DNA of 64,000 nt from Actinoplanes siamensis (GTDB lineage Bacteria; Actinomycetota; Actinomycetes; Mycobacteriales; Micromonosporaceae), in contig NZ_BOMW01000051.1 in assembly GCF_016862395.1 (NCBI RefSeq), positions 1 to 64,000 on the forward strand, in the 5' to 3' direction. Below are positions 16,830 through 24,240 of the stretch, piece after piece. The translations under genes and the position numbers were made by a program. Position 1 is the first letter of the stretch, and every line of letters begins with the position of its first letter. Under the pieces are notes generated by a model that made no database searches, had not been told where the DNA came from, and was given only the letters and a program-made list of their open reading frames with translations.

Positions 16830-16840
16830 GTCTGGTTACC

Positions 16841-17989
16841 TCAGCTCACATCGTTGTACTCGGGGTGGCGTTCCAGATAGCCGGCGACGAACGGGCAGGT
16901 CGCGGTGACCGGAGTGGCCCGCGCCCGGGCGTCGGCCAGGGCCGCCGAGACCAGCCGGCCGGCCAGGCCACGACCGGAGAAGGCCTGGTCGACCTCGGTG
17001 TGCAGCAGCTCGATGCGGTCCCCGTGGCGGCGGTAGTGCAGCGCCCCGGCGACCTCGCCGCCGAGCACGATCTCGTAGCGGTCTCGCTCGAAGCTGTCCA
17101 CCACGACCGCGTCACCGGCGTCGTAGTCGCCGGCCTGGGCGCTGCCCTCCACCCGCAGCTTGCGCCGGGCCCGCTCGTAGAACGACGTGCGGCCGAAACG
17201 GATCACCTGAGCGGCGGCCGGGATCGGCTCGATCTCGATGGAGGCGCCGGCTTCGGCGTACCCCTCGATGATCCCGTCCACCTCGATCGCCAGCCGGCCG
17301 CTGGTGGTCAGCACGTCCAGGCGGAGATGCTCGGAGGTGTCCAGCACCAGCGAGCGGTTGAACGAGGAGTGCGCGGCGGCGGCGCTGACGATCAGACCCT
17401 CCACGTTCGGCGAGACGATCGGGCCGCCGGCGGAGAAGCTGTACGCCGTGGAGCCGGTGGGGGTGGAGACGATCACGGCGTCCGCCGCGTAGTTGACGAA
17501 GCGCTTGCCCTCCACCTTGATCCCCACCGCGGCCAGCCCGTGACCGGGCACCCGGACCAGGGCGATGTCGTTGAAGGCGGTCACCGTCCGCCCGTCCGGC
17601 AGGGTGGTGCGCACGGCGGTGCGCGACTCGATCCGGTACGAATGTTCGTCGATGGCGGAGAGCGCGTCCTTCAAATCCGGCAGGTCGACCTCGGCGAGGA
17701 AGCCCAGGCGTCCCACGTTCACCCCGAGCACCGGTGTCTTGCGGCCCTCTACCAGCCGCAGCGCGCGCAGCATGGTGCCGTCGCCGCCCAGGCTGACCAG
17801 CAGGCCGGCCCGCTCCACCATGTCCTCGGCGGACACCGCCACCGCGCTGCAGTCGATCCGGGTGATCTCGTCGGGCAGGCCCAGCACCGTCACCCCGCGG
17901 GCTGCCGCCCAGTTCACGATCGCGTCGACGGCCGAACCGCAGTCCCGCCGCGGGTGCAGCACCAGGCCGACCACTTCGATCATGCCCAT
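16841..17989 (-). CDS. NAD kinase fused to a GNAT acetyltransferase domain
   Basis: A 382-residue fusion. Residues about 5-285 are an ATP-NAD kinase with the nucleotide motif LLVSLGGDGTMLRALRL and the diagnostic TPTGSTAYSFSAGGPIV. After SAQAGDYDAGDAVVVDSFE the last ~85 residues form a short YjdJ-type (PF14542-like) GNAT domain (VAGALHYRRHGDRIELLHTEV, FSGRGLAGRLVSAALADARAR, CPFVAGYLERHPEY). NAD kinase makes NADP; the acetyltransferase target is unknown. ATG 17989 has AAGGGGA upstream; ATG 17983 is possible. The gene ends 11 bases before the response regulator-reductase, so cofactor supply and an NADPH-type flavoenzyme are encoded together. Confidence 0.85.
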   Translation of the reverse strand: MGMIEVVGLVLHPRRDCGSAVDAIVNWAAARGVTVLGLPDEITRIDCSAVAVSAEDMVERAGLLVSLGGDGTMLRALRLVEGRKTPVLGVNVGRLGFLAEVDLPDLKDALSAIDEHSYRIESRTAVRTTLPDGRTVTAFNDIALVRVPGHGLAAVGIKVEGKRFVNYAADAVIVSTPTGSTAYSFSAGGPIVSPNVEGLIVSAAAAHSSFNRSLVLDTSEHLRLDVLTTSGRLAIEVDGIIEGYAEAGASIEIEPIPAAAQVIRFGRTSFYERARRKLRVEGSAQAGDYDAGDAVVVDSFERDRYEIVLGGEVAGALHYRRHGDRIELLHTEVDQAFSGRGLAGRLVSAALADARARATPVTATCPFVAGYLERHPEYNDVS

Positions 17990-18167
17990 TCGCGTCCCCT
18001 TCGCTCCCGCTCGTGCGGTCCCGGCCTCATTTTGCCGGTGCCAGCCTCGCATGCCGCACGCGAGATCGGCGAGCTTCGGCGCCGTGGCGGGGAGCACGTG
18101 ATTTTTCCCCGGGGCGGGGCGTCGTCGTACCCACTGTGGTGAATGTCGATCCGGATGCGGGGGACGG

Positions 18168-19193
18168 TCAGAGACGGGTGGCCAGGGCCAGGAAGCGGTC
18201 CGTGCCGTCCTCGTACGAGGTCGGCACCCACCCGGAGGCCGCCAGCAACGGAGTCAGCCGGGTCTCCCCGAGCGGCTCGTCCGGCCGCAGCGTGCGCCCG
18301 TGCCGGGCGGCCAGCGCCGCCCGGCCCACCGGGTGGAAGATCGCCAGGCGCCCGCCGGCCCTGGTCACCCGGGCCAGCTCGGCCAGACCGGCCACCGGAT
18401 CCGGCAGGTGGTTCACCAGCCCGGCCGCGAAGATCACGTCGGCGGTGGCGTCCGCGACCGGCAGGCGGCGGGCGTCCGCGACGACCAGGGTGGCCGCGCT
18501 GTCCCGGCCGGCCCGGGCCGCCTCGGCCAGCATGCCCGGCGTGAAGTCCAGACCGATCACCCGGCCGGTCGGCCCGGCCGCGCCGGCCAGCGCCGGCAGC
18601 GCCCGCCCGGTGCCGCACCCCACGTCCAGCACGACGTCGCCGGGCCGGACCCCGGCCTGCTGGACGGCCTCGGCGTACGCCGGCAGGTCGTCGCCGAACT
18701 TGACGTCCCAGTTCGCCGCCCGGGCGGTGAAGAACGCCCGGCTCTCCGAGAGGTACCACCGGTCCGGGTCGGCCAGCGACGGGTGCACGTGCCGGATCAC
18801 CGGCCAGTCCGGGTCCCGGTGGTCGATCACCACCTGGGCGCGCCGCTCCCCGTCCCCCGCGATGAACCGGTTCCGCGGACCGCCCCGCAGGTAGACCAGG
18901 ATCTGGTCGGTGGCCGGCTCCAGCACGTTGAGCGCCGAGCCGGAGCCGCCTCCGCCCGGCCCGATCAGTCCCAGCACGGCGTCGATGTTCCAGGCCCGGG
19001 CCGAGGGCGGGAACGCCGCGGCGAGCCGTGCGGCGAAGTGGGCCGCCGCGCCCGGGTCGCCGCCGTCGACGATCACGGTGAGCGGCGCCCGCGGCGTCAG
19101 CACCTCGGCCAACAGGGCGGCGACTTCGCTAATCCGTTCCGGCACGCCCACCAGAATGCAGCCGGGCTGTGACCCGCGCAACGTTTCATTCAC
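18168..19193 (-). CDS. Class I SAM methyltransferase with degenerate uridine-kinase-like N-terminus
   Basis: About 341 residues. The N-terminal ~165 residues have the pattern of a uridine-kinase-type P-loop protein (PLTVIVDGGDPGAAAHFAARL, then QVVIDHRDPDWPVI), but the Walker A lysine/serine are lost (GGDPGAAA). Residues about 190-330 are a class I methyltransferase with motif I VVLDVGCGTGRAL, FTPGMLAEA and a post-motif region ADATADVIFAAGLVNHLPDP. The substrate is unknown. The start is uncertain: GTG 19193 is used because the frame upstream runs into the divergent DUF1684 promoter; GTG 19151 and GTG 19145 are alternatives, and none has a good ribosome binding site. Confidence 0.78.
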   Translation of the reverse strand: MNETLRGSQPGCILVGVPERISEVAALLAEVLTPRAPLTVIVDGGDPGAAAHFAARLAAAFPPSARAWNIDAVLGLIGPGGGGSGSALNVLEPATDQILVYLRGGPRNRFIAGDGERRAQVVIDHRDPDWPVIRHVHPSLADPDRWYLSESRAFFTARAANWDVKFGDDLPAYAEAVQQAGVRPGDVVLDVGCGTGRALPALAGAAGPTGRVIGLDFTPGMLAEAARAGRDSAATLVVADARRLPVADATADVIFAAGLVNHLPDPVAGLAELARVTRAGGRLAIFHPVGRAALAARHGRTLRPDEPLGETRLTPLLAASGWVPTSYEDGTDRFLALATRL

Positions 19194-19242
19194 CCGAGCA
19201 CGCCGGTGTGAGCTGCGGTGATCCGCGGCTACCGTTCCCGGC

Positions 19243-19827
19243 ATGGAGTCACTGGAGCTGGCCGATTTCCGGGCCGCGGTCGCCCGCATGTACCTCGGCG
19301 CGGGCGATCTGTCGGATTTCCGCACCCGCCGGGACGAGCTGTTCGCCACCCATCCGCAGTCGCCGATCCCGCCCGGGGAACGTGCGACCTTCGACGGCCT
19401 GCGGTACTACCCGGCCGACGAGGCGGCGATCGTCGACGTGCCGCTGCGGCCGGCGGACGGGGAGCTGGCCATCGACACCGGCGGCCCGGACGGCGTCGTC
19501 CGGTACACCCGGGCCGGGATCCTGCGGACCCCGTTCGGCGAGCTCACGCTCTGGTGGATCGCCGCCTACGGCGGCGGCCTGTTCCTCCCGCTCCGCGACG
19601 GCACGTGCGGCGATCAGACGTACGGTGGTGGCCGCTACCTCACCGACACCGTCAAGGGCACGCACGGCCGCGGCGTCCAGTGGCTCGGCTCCGACCGGGT
19701 CCGGCTGGACTTCAACTATCTCTACAACCCCAGCTGCGCGTACGACCCCCGGTGGGCGTGCCCGCTGGCCCCACCGGAGAACCGCGTCACGACCCGCTTG
19801 GAGGTCGGCGAACTGACGTACCACTGA
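19243..19827 (+). CDS. DUF1684 domain-containing protein
   Basis: A 194-residue DUF1684 protein. The family signature blocks are present: an N-terminal RRDELFATHPQSPIP segment, YYPADEAAIVD, then GLFLPLRDGTCGDQTYGGGRY and a C-terminal DFNYLYNPSCAYDPRWACP. Function is unknown; family members are cytoplasmic beta-rich proteins with conserved Gly/Tyr/Asn-Pro-Ser residues. No Shine-Dalgarno is seen, but TACCGT (19230-19235) lies seven bases before ATG 19243, consistent with a leaderless transcript. It is divergent from the methyltransferase gene. Confidence 0.85.
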   Translation: MESLELADFRAAVARMYLGAGDLSDFRTRRDELFATHPQSPIPPGERATFDGLRYYPADEAAIVDVPLRPADGELAIDTGGPDGVVRYTRAGILRTPFGELTLWWIAAYGGGLFLPLRDGTCGDQTYGGGRYLTDTVKGTHGRGVQWLGSDRVRLDFNYLYNPSCAYDPRWACPLAPPENRVTTRLEVGELTYH

Positions 19828-19913
19828 CCTGGTCGCGGCCAGGGTCGCGCGGCACACACCCCGGGCACTCGGCACTGCCCCTGGATCCAGTCGCGATTGG
19901 TCGGACACCACCA

Positions 19914-19935
19914 GCCCCGGTGGGCTCACCGGGGC
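19914..19935. terminator. Hairpin between DUF1684 gene and cbiZ
   Basis: A perfect 9-bp stem GCCCCGGTG / CACCGGGGC with a GGCT loop lies downstream of the DUF1684 gene and overlaps the cbiZ stop codon (19926-19928). It lacks a U-tract, as is usual in this GC-rich genome. It may terminate transcripts from both directions. Confidence 0.55.
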
Positions 19936-20606
19936 GGGCCGGCCGCGCGGTCGGACCAGGAGCGGCCGGTGGCCAGGTTGACGGCGCCGCCGTCGTGGAC
20001 GGCGTCGCGGACGGCGCGGGCCAGCGGGGTGCCCCAGTGGGACCTCGGGCCGCCGTAGGGGGCCGGCTCGCCGGTGGCCGGGCACAGGACGGCGACGGCG
20101 TCCGTCGCCGTGCCGGTGGCGGTCAGGCCCAGGTCGCTCAGGGCCTGGGTCTTCGCCTCGGTGGCGGTGACCACCGCGTTGATCAACGCGCCGTCGGCCA
20201 GGCGCTGCGGGACCCAGACGACGATGTTGACGGTGCCCGGGTGGTGGCCGTGACCGGTGACGCCTGGCTCGGCGGCACGGATCGGGGCGCCCAGGCCGAC
20301 GGTGGCGTAGACGTGCACGCCGTCCTCGACGGCGGCGACCACGTCGTGCACGTCGACGCCGGTGAGCAGGCCGATGCCGGGGCCGGTGAGGTTCAGTCCG
20401 GCGGCCAGAGCGGTCAGGTGGGCCTCCGGGTCGGGGCGGGCGTAGGACATCGGGACGCTGGCGTTGATCAGCCACCCGCGGAGGCCGGCGCCGCCGCCCA
20501 GGACCGCGCTGGAGGCGGCGAGCACCGGCTCCGGGAACCGCCAGAGCAGCAGCGGAACCTCGTGGCCGTCCTCCTTGCGATGCGTCAGGGACGGTTCGGC
20601 GAACAT
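19926..20606 (-). CDS. cbiZ: Adenosylcobinamide amidohydrolase (CbiZ family)
   Basis: A 226-residue CbiZ-family protein. Recognisable blocks are LLLWRFPEPVLAASSAVLGGG at the start, RGWLINASVPMSYARPDP, GIGLLTGVDVH, GTVNIVVWVPQRL and ATEAKTQALSDLG. The family cleaves the aminopropanol side chain of adenosylcobinamide to give adenosylcobyric acid, allowing salvage of incomplete corrinoids. It complements the de novo cobalamin genes 30 kb away in this window. The start at ATG 20606 has GGAG about ten bases upstream; GTG 20633 is an alternative. I found no B12 box in its leader, unlike cobN. Confidence 0.85.
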   Translation of the reverse strand: MFAEPSLTHRKEDGHEVPLLLWRFPEPVLAASSAVLGGGAGLRGWLINASVPMSYARPDPEAHLTALAAGLNLTGPGIGLLTGVDVHDVVAAVEDGVHVYATVGLGAPIRAAEPGVTGHGHHPGTVNIVVWVPQRLADGALINAVVTATEAKTQALSDLGLTATGTATDAVAVLCPATGEPAPYGGPRSHWGTPLARAVRDAVHDGGAVNLATGRSWSDRAAGPPR

Positions 20607-20777
20607 GCGGCACCAGCTCCCGGAAGTAACCACGACCGACGCGCGTTTTGCCCGTCGATGACGAGAGTGCCGAAGCCGGCCGGGTCCTGTCCGGCGATCA
20701 CGCGGGTACGACGCGAGGCCGCGAAATAGAGCCCTTCGGCCTTAGGTGGTCGTGCCCCCGCGGGGCAACATTGAGGT

Positions 20778-21749
20778 ATGAGCGAGGTCGAGCAGGCACT
20801 GGTGCGAGCGGCGGACGCGGCACGGCTCGCCCCTTCGATCCACAACACCCAGCCGTGGCGCTGGGTGGTCCGGGCCGACCGGCTGGAGCTGTTCGCGGTG
20901 GCCGAGCGCCAGCTGCGCGCCCAGGACCCGGACGCCCGGATGTTGCTGATCAGCTGCGGGGCGGCGCTGCACCACGCCCGGGTCGCGCTGGACGCCGAGG
21001 GCTGGGCGCACACGGTGGAGCGGGTCGGTTCGCTGGCGCCGGACGCGCCGCTCGCGGTGATCACGCCAGGGGAGCGGCGGACCGCCGAGGCGGAGGCGAC
21101 GCGGCATCTGCAGATGTTGCAGGTGCGGCGCACCGACAGGCGCACGGTCCGCGACGAGGCGGTGCCCGAGGACGTGCTGGACCAGCTGGTCAAGGCGGCC
21201 GAACAGGCCGGGGCGCGGCTGCACGTGCTGGGCCGGGACCAGGTTCTCGAGCTGGCCGTCGCGGTGGAGCGGGCGCAGGCGGCCGAGGCCGCCGACGACC
21301 GGGCGCGGGCCGAGCTGGCCACCTGGGTGGGCGGCGAGCGGCCGGAGGGCACCGGCATCCCGTCGTCGGCGCTGCCCGCCGAGATGCCGCTGACCACTGT
21401 CGCGGAGCGCGACTTCCAGACCGCCGGGACGGTCGAGGCCGGCGCTGGGCACGACCGGAGCGCGACGTACGCCGTGCTGTACGGCACCGGGGACGCCGAG
21501 CCGGACTGGCTGCGCGGCGGGGAGTCGTTGAGCCGGCTGTGGCTGGCCGCCACCGAGCACGCGGTGACCGTGCTGCCGTTCAGCGGGCCGGTGGAGGTCC
21601 CGTTCACCCGGGACGCGCTGCGCCGGATGCTGGGCGGCGCCGGAGTTCCCTACCTGGCGCTGCGTCTCGGCCTGCAGGACCCGGCCCGGACCGCTCCCCC
21701 GCACACCCCCCGCCTCCCCGCCACCCAGGTGATCCGGGTCGAGGACTGA
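20778..21749 (+). CDS. Acg-type nitroreductase-like FMN-binding protein
   Basis: A 323-residue protein of the Acg / Rv3131-like nitroreductase group. The N-terminal APSIHNTQPWRW and RRTDRRTVRDE match the FMN-binding blocks of this family, and the C-terminal part has PYLALRLGLQDP. Mycobacterial relatives belong to dormancy or redox-stress regulons; some may sequester FMN rather than reduce nitro compounds. GAGGT lies five bases before ATG 20778. It stands alone, divergent from cbiZ and convergent with the sulfatase gene. Confidence 0.83.
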   Translation: MSEVEQALVRAADAARLAPSIHNTQPWRWVVRADRLELFAVAERQLRAQDPDARMLLISCGAALHHARVALDAEGWAHTVERVGSLAPDAPLAVITPGERRTAEAEATRHLQMLQVRRTDRRTVRDEAVPEDVLDQLVKAAEQAGARLHVLGRDQVLELAVAVERAQAAEAADDRARAELATWVGGERPEGTGIPSSALPAEMPLTTVAERDFQTAGTVEAGAGHDRSATYAVLYGTGDAEPDWLRGGESLSRLWLAATEHAVTVLPFSGPVEVPFTRDALRRMLGGAGVPYLALRLGLQDPARTAPPHTPRLPATQVIRVED

Positions 21750-21851
21750 CCCGGTCAACCCACCGCCACCCCGCTCCCACCGTTCCCAGCCGACCACCCC
21801 AACCGGCCCTACCGGAACCACAACGCAGTTCGCCCGTCGGTGACCAGGCCA

Positions 21852-23516
21852 TCAGGCGCCAGCGTGGCCATCAGACGCCGCGAAGGCACCCAGGAAGCGG
21901 TCCCGGAACGTGTTCATCGGCCACACCGGCGCGTCCGCGGCCGGCTTGATGCCGCTGGTCCAGCCCCAGGACGAGATCCGGTCGAAGATCTTGGGGTCCT
22001 TGGCGACGATGGTGATCGGCACGTCGTGGCCGGCGTTCTGTCCGACCACCACCGAGGCCGGCTGGTGGTCGCCGAGGAAGACCATGACCAGGTTGTCGTC
22101 GCCGTACTTGGCGGCCCAGTCGACCAGGCTGTCGACCGAGTAGGCGATCGATCGGGCGTACTCGGTGCGGATCCTCTTGTCGTCCTTCCAGACGTCCTTG
22201 GCGGTGGGGGCGCTCCGCACCAGCGGGCCGTAGACGCTGCCGTCGCCGAGCTGGTCCCAGTCGAGCATGCCGGGGACCGGCGCCCACGGGGTGTGGCTGG
22301 AGGTGAGGGTGATCTCGGCGAGCAGCGGGCCGCGGCCCGGCTTGCCGTACTCGAACTTCTGGAACTGCGACAACGCGTACTGGTCGGGCATCGGTGACCA
22401 GCTGAGCTGCGGGCCGTGGTAGTTGAGCGCGGCCTTGTCGTAGACCTGGTCGTACCCGTAGAACTGGCCCTCCGGCCAGGCGTAGATGACGCCCGGCTCG
22501 ATGCCCACCGTGCGGTGCCCGGCGTTCTTGAACGTCCGGGTCAGCGTGAGCCGGTCGGTCGCCATCAGGCTGCGGTAGCGGGACTCGTTGTCGACCCACA
22601 TGCCGGACAGGAACGTGGAGTGCGCGAGCCAGCTGCCGCCGCCCGCGGTGGACGAGGTGAGGAATCCGCTGCGAGCGCCGAACCCGGCCGCGGCCAGCTT
22701 CTTGTCGCCGCCGGCGAGCGCGGTGAGCACGGCGCCGTTGAACTCGGGGTTCTCCACCGCGTCCCGGCCGTAGCTCTCCACGAAGGAGATCACCACGTCC
22801 TTGCCGCGCAGCGCGGTGAGCAGCTGGTCGCCCGGCTGGTCGCGGTACGCGTCGTTGAGCGCTTCCTGGGTGAACCTGCGCTTGTCCGCGAGGTCCTCGG
22901 GCAGCGCCAGCGCGGTGTCCCGGGCCAGGTCGGCCGCGGCGGTCGAGGCGACCGGGATGCCGCCGATCAGCTGGTAGCTCATCGCGAACAGGGCGATCCA
23001 GGTGATTCCGGCGACGCCCAGCGTGCCCGCGGCGAGCCGCCGGTGTCCCACAGCGACCGTGGTGAGCCGCAGCATGGCCCAGGCCATCCCGGCGATCAGC
23101 AGCACGGCGAGCAGGATCGCGCCGACCGCGACGCCGACCGCGGAGGCCTTGCCGGCCGAGTCGATCAGGAAGTTGAAGCCGTCGTCGAAGAGCGTCCAGT
23201 CCAGCGCCGGGTCGAACCGGCGGGCCAGCACCGCGAAGAAGCCGATGTCGATCAGCTTCACCACGGTGAGCGCGCCGAGCACCAGGCCCAGGCCGGCGGC
23301 CAGCCAGCGGCGCGCTCGCGGCGGCGCGACCAGCAGCACCACACCGGCGACCAGCGCCTCGACCGGGATCCGGACCAGCGCGGTGTACCAGTGGTTGCCC
23401 GGCGGGAGCCGGGTGATCTGGTCCGGCAGGACCAGCGCGAGGAAGACGAGGACTGCGGCGAAACCCGTGGTCACCTGACGGACGACCCGGCGGTACGGCT
23501 TGGCTGGTTGGCTCAC
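21852..23516 (-). CDS. Membrane-anchored sulfatase / alkaline-phosphatase-superfamily protein
   Basis: A 554-residue protein with about five N-terminal membrane spans (residues about 10-200) followed by an extracytoplasmic alkaline-phosphatase-fold domain. Motifs include VVISFVESYGRDA (metal-site region), FLTSSTAGGGSWLAHSTFLSG around the expected nucleophile, and LVMVFLGDHQPASVV, a typical metal-binding DH. The architecture resembles lipoteichoic acid synthase or lipid phosphoglycerol transferase proteins, so a role in cell-envelope polymer modification is likely, substrate unknown. The start GTG 23516 has AAGGGA just upstream. It is divergent from the TetR gene, and the operator at 23581 is 65 bases from its start. 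Confidence 0.82.
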   Translation of the reverse strand: MSQPAKPYRRVVRQVTTGFAAVLVFLALVLPDQITRLPPGNHWYTALVRIPVEALVAGVVLLVAPPRARRWLAAGLGLVLGALTVVKLIDIGFFAVLARRFDPALDWTLFDDGFNFLIDSAGKASAVGVAVGAILLAVLLIAGMAWAMLRLTTVAVGHRRLAAGTLGVAGITWIALFAMSYQLIGGIPVASTAAADLARDTALALPEDLADKRRFTQEALNDAYRDQPGDQLLTALRGKDVVISFVESYGRDAVENPEFNGAVLTALAGGDKKLAAAGFGARSGFLTSSTAGGGSWLAHSTFLSGMWVDNESRYRSLMATDRLTLTRTFKNAGHRTVGIEPGVIYAWPEGQFYGYDQVYDKAALNYHGPQLSWSPMPDQYALSQFQKFEYGKPGRGPLLAEITLTSSHTPWAPVPGMLDWDQLGDGSVYGPLVRSAPTAKDVWKDDKRIRTEYARSIAYSVDSLVDWAAKYGDDNLVMVFLGDHQPASVVVGQNAGHDVPITIVAKDPKIFDRISSWGWTSGIKPAADAPVWPMNTFRDRFLGAFAASDGHAGA

Positions 23517-23580
23517 GTTCCCTTGATACGCCGGTATGCCGTTCGCGGTTCGACGACAGGCCCATGACAAAAGTCAGTGG

Positions 23581-23606
23581 ATGAGTGAGCGCTCGCTCAT
23601 TACTGT
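23581..23606 (+). promoter_or_regulatory. TetR operator and -10 of the TetR-ABC operon
   Basis: The 20-bp sequence ATGAGTGAGCGCTCGCTCAT (23581-23600) is palindromic with a single mismatched pair, a typical TetR operator. TACTGT (23601-23606) abuts it and lies seven bases before GTG 23614, so it would be the -10 of a leaderless transcript. A regulator bound at the palindrome would block this promoter, which suggests autoregulation. Confidence 0.65.
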
Positions 23607-23613
23607 GTCCGTC

Positions 23614-24240
23614 GTGGAGAACCGACGCAGACGTCAACCGGCCCTCGCGCCGGACGAGCGGCGGGCCGCATTGATCGCGGCGACCATCCCGCTGCTGCAC
23701 GAACACGGTGTCGAGGTGAGCACCCGGCAGATCGCGAACGCCGCCGGGGTCGCCGAGGGCACCATCTTCGGCGTCTTCAGCAACAAGAACGAGCTGGTGG
23801 TCTGCTCGGTGGTCAAGGCGCTGGACCCGCAGCCCACGCTGGACGCGCTGGCCGCCATCGACCGCTCGGCGGACCTGCGGTCCCGGCTGATGCGGGCGGC
23901 CGACATCGTGCACACCCGGTTCACCGAGAACGCGGGCCTGATGCACTCGGCCCGGCGCCTGATCATCACGGGCGAGAGCAGCCCGGACGCCCGCGAGCGG
24001 ATGAGCTCGACCCGCGGGCGGTTGCTGGCCGCCGTGACCGAGGTGCTCCAGCCGGACGCGGCCCGGCTGCGGGTGTCGCCGGCCAAGGCGGCCCGGCTGC
24101 TGCTGCTCTACTGCGGCGCCAACACGTTCGGCCCGTTCGGCGACGGCGAGGAGTTCAACGGCGCCGAGCTGGCGTCGCTGCTGCTGGACGGCATCCTGCA
24201 CGACAAACCAGAAGATTCGGGGGAGCAAGCGACGTGCTGA
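23614..24240 (+). CDS. TetR-family transcriptional regulator
   Basis: A 208-residue TetR regulator. The N-terminal helix-turn-helix is clear (VSTRQIANAAGVAEGTIFGVFSNKNELV, residues about 30-60), followed by an all-helical ligand domain with YCGANTFGPFGDGEEF near the end. The start is placed at GTG 23614 because the upstream in-frame ATG 23581 lies inside the palindromic operator and the -10 hexamer sits at 23601. Its stop overlaps the ABC transporter start (GTGCTGATGA), so it is co-transcribed with and probably represses the exporter that follows. Confidence 0.88.
   Translation: MENRRRRQPALAPDERRAALIAATIPLLHEHGVEVSTRQIANAAGVAEGTIFGVFSNKNELVVCSVVKALDPQPTLDALAAIDRSADLRSRLMRAADIVHTRFTENAGLMHSARRLIITGESSPDARERMSSTRGRLLAAVTEVLQPDAARLRVSPAKAARLLLLYCGANTFGPFGDGEEFNGAELASLLLDGILHDKPEDSGEQATC

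Noticed and set aside
20607..20777. Possible cobalamin riboswitch upstream of cbiZ
   Set aside because: I looked for the B12-box GCCACTG and the GGTGCGAATCC-type block on the minus strand and found neither.
21871..24228. 785-codon minus-strand open frame
   Set aside because: It overlaps the sulfatase gene in another frame and runs antisense to TetR. Its composition (Arg/Gly/Pro/His) and lack of domains mark it as a shadow.
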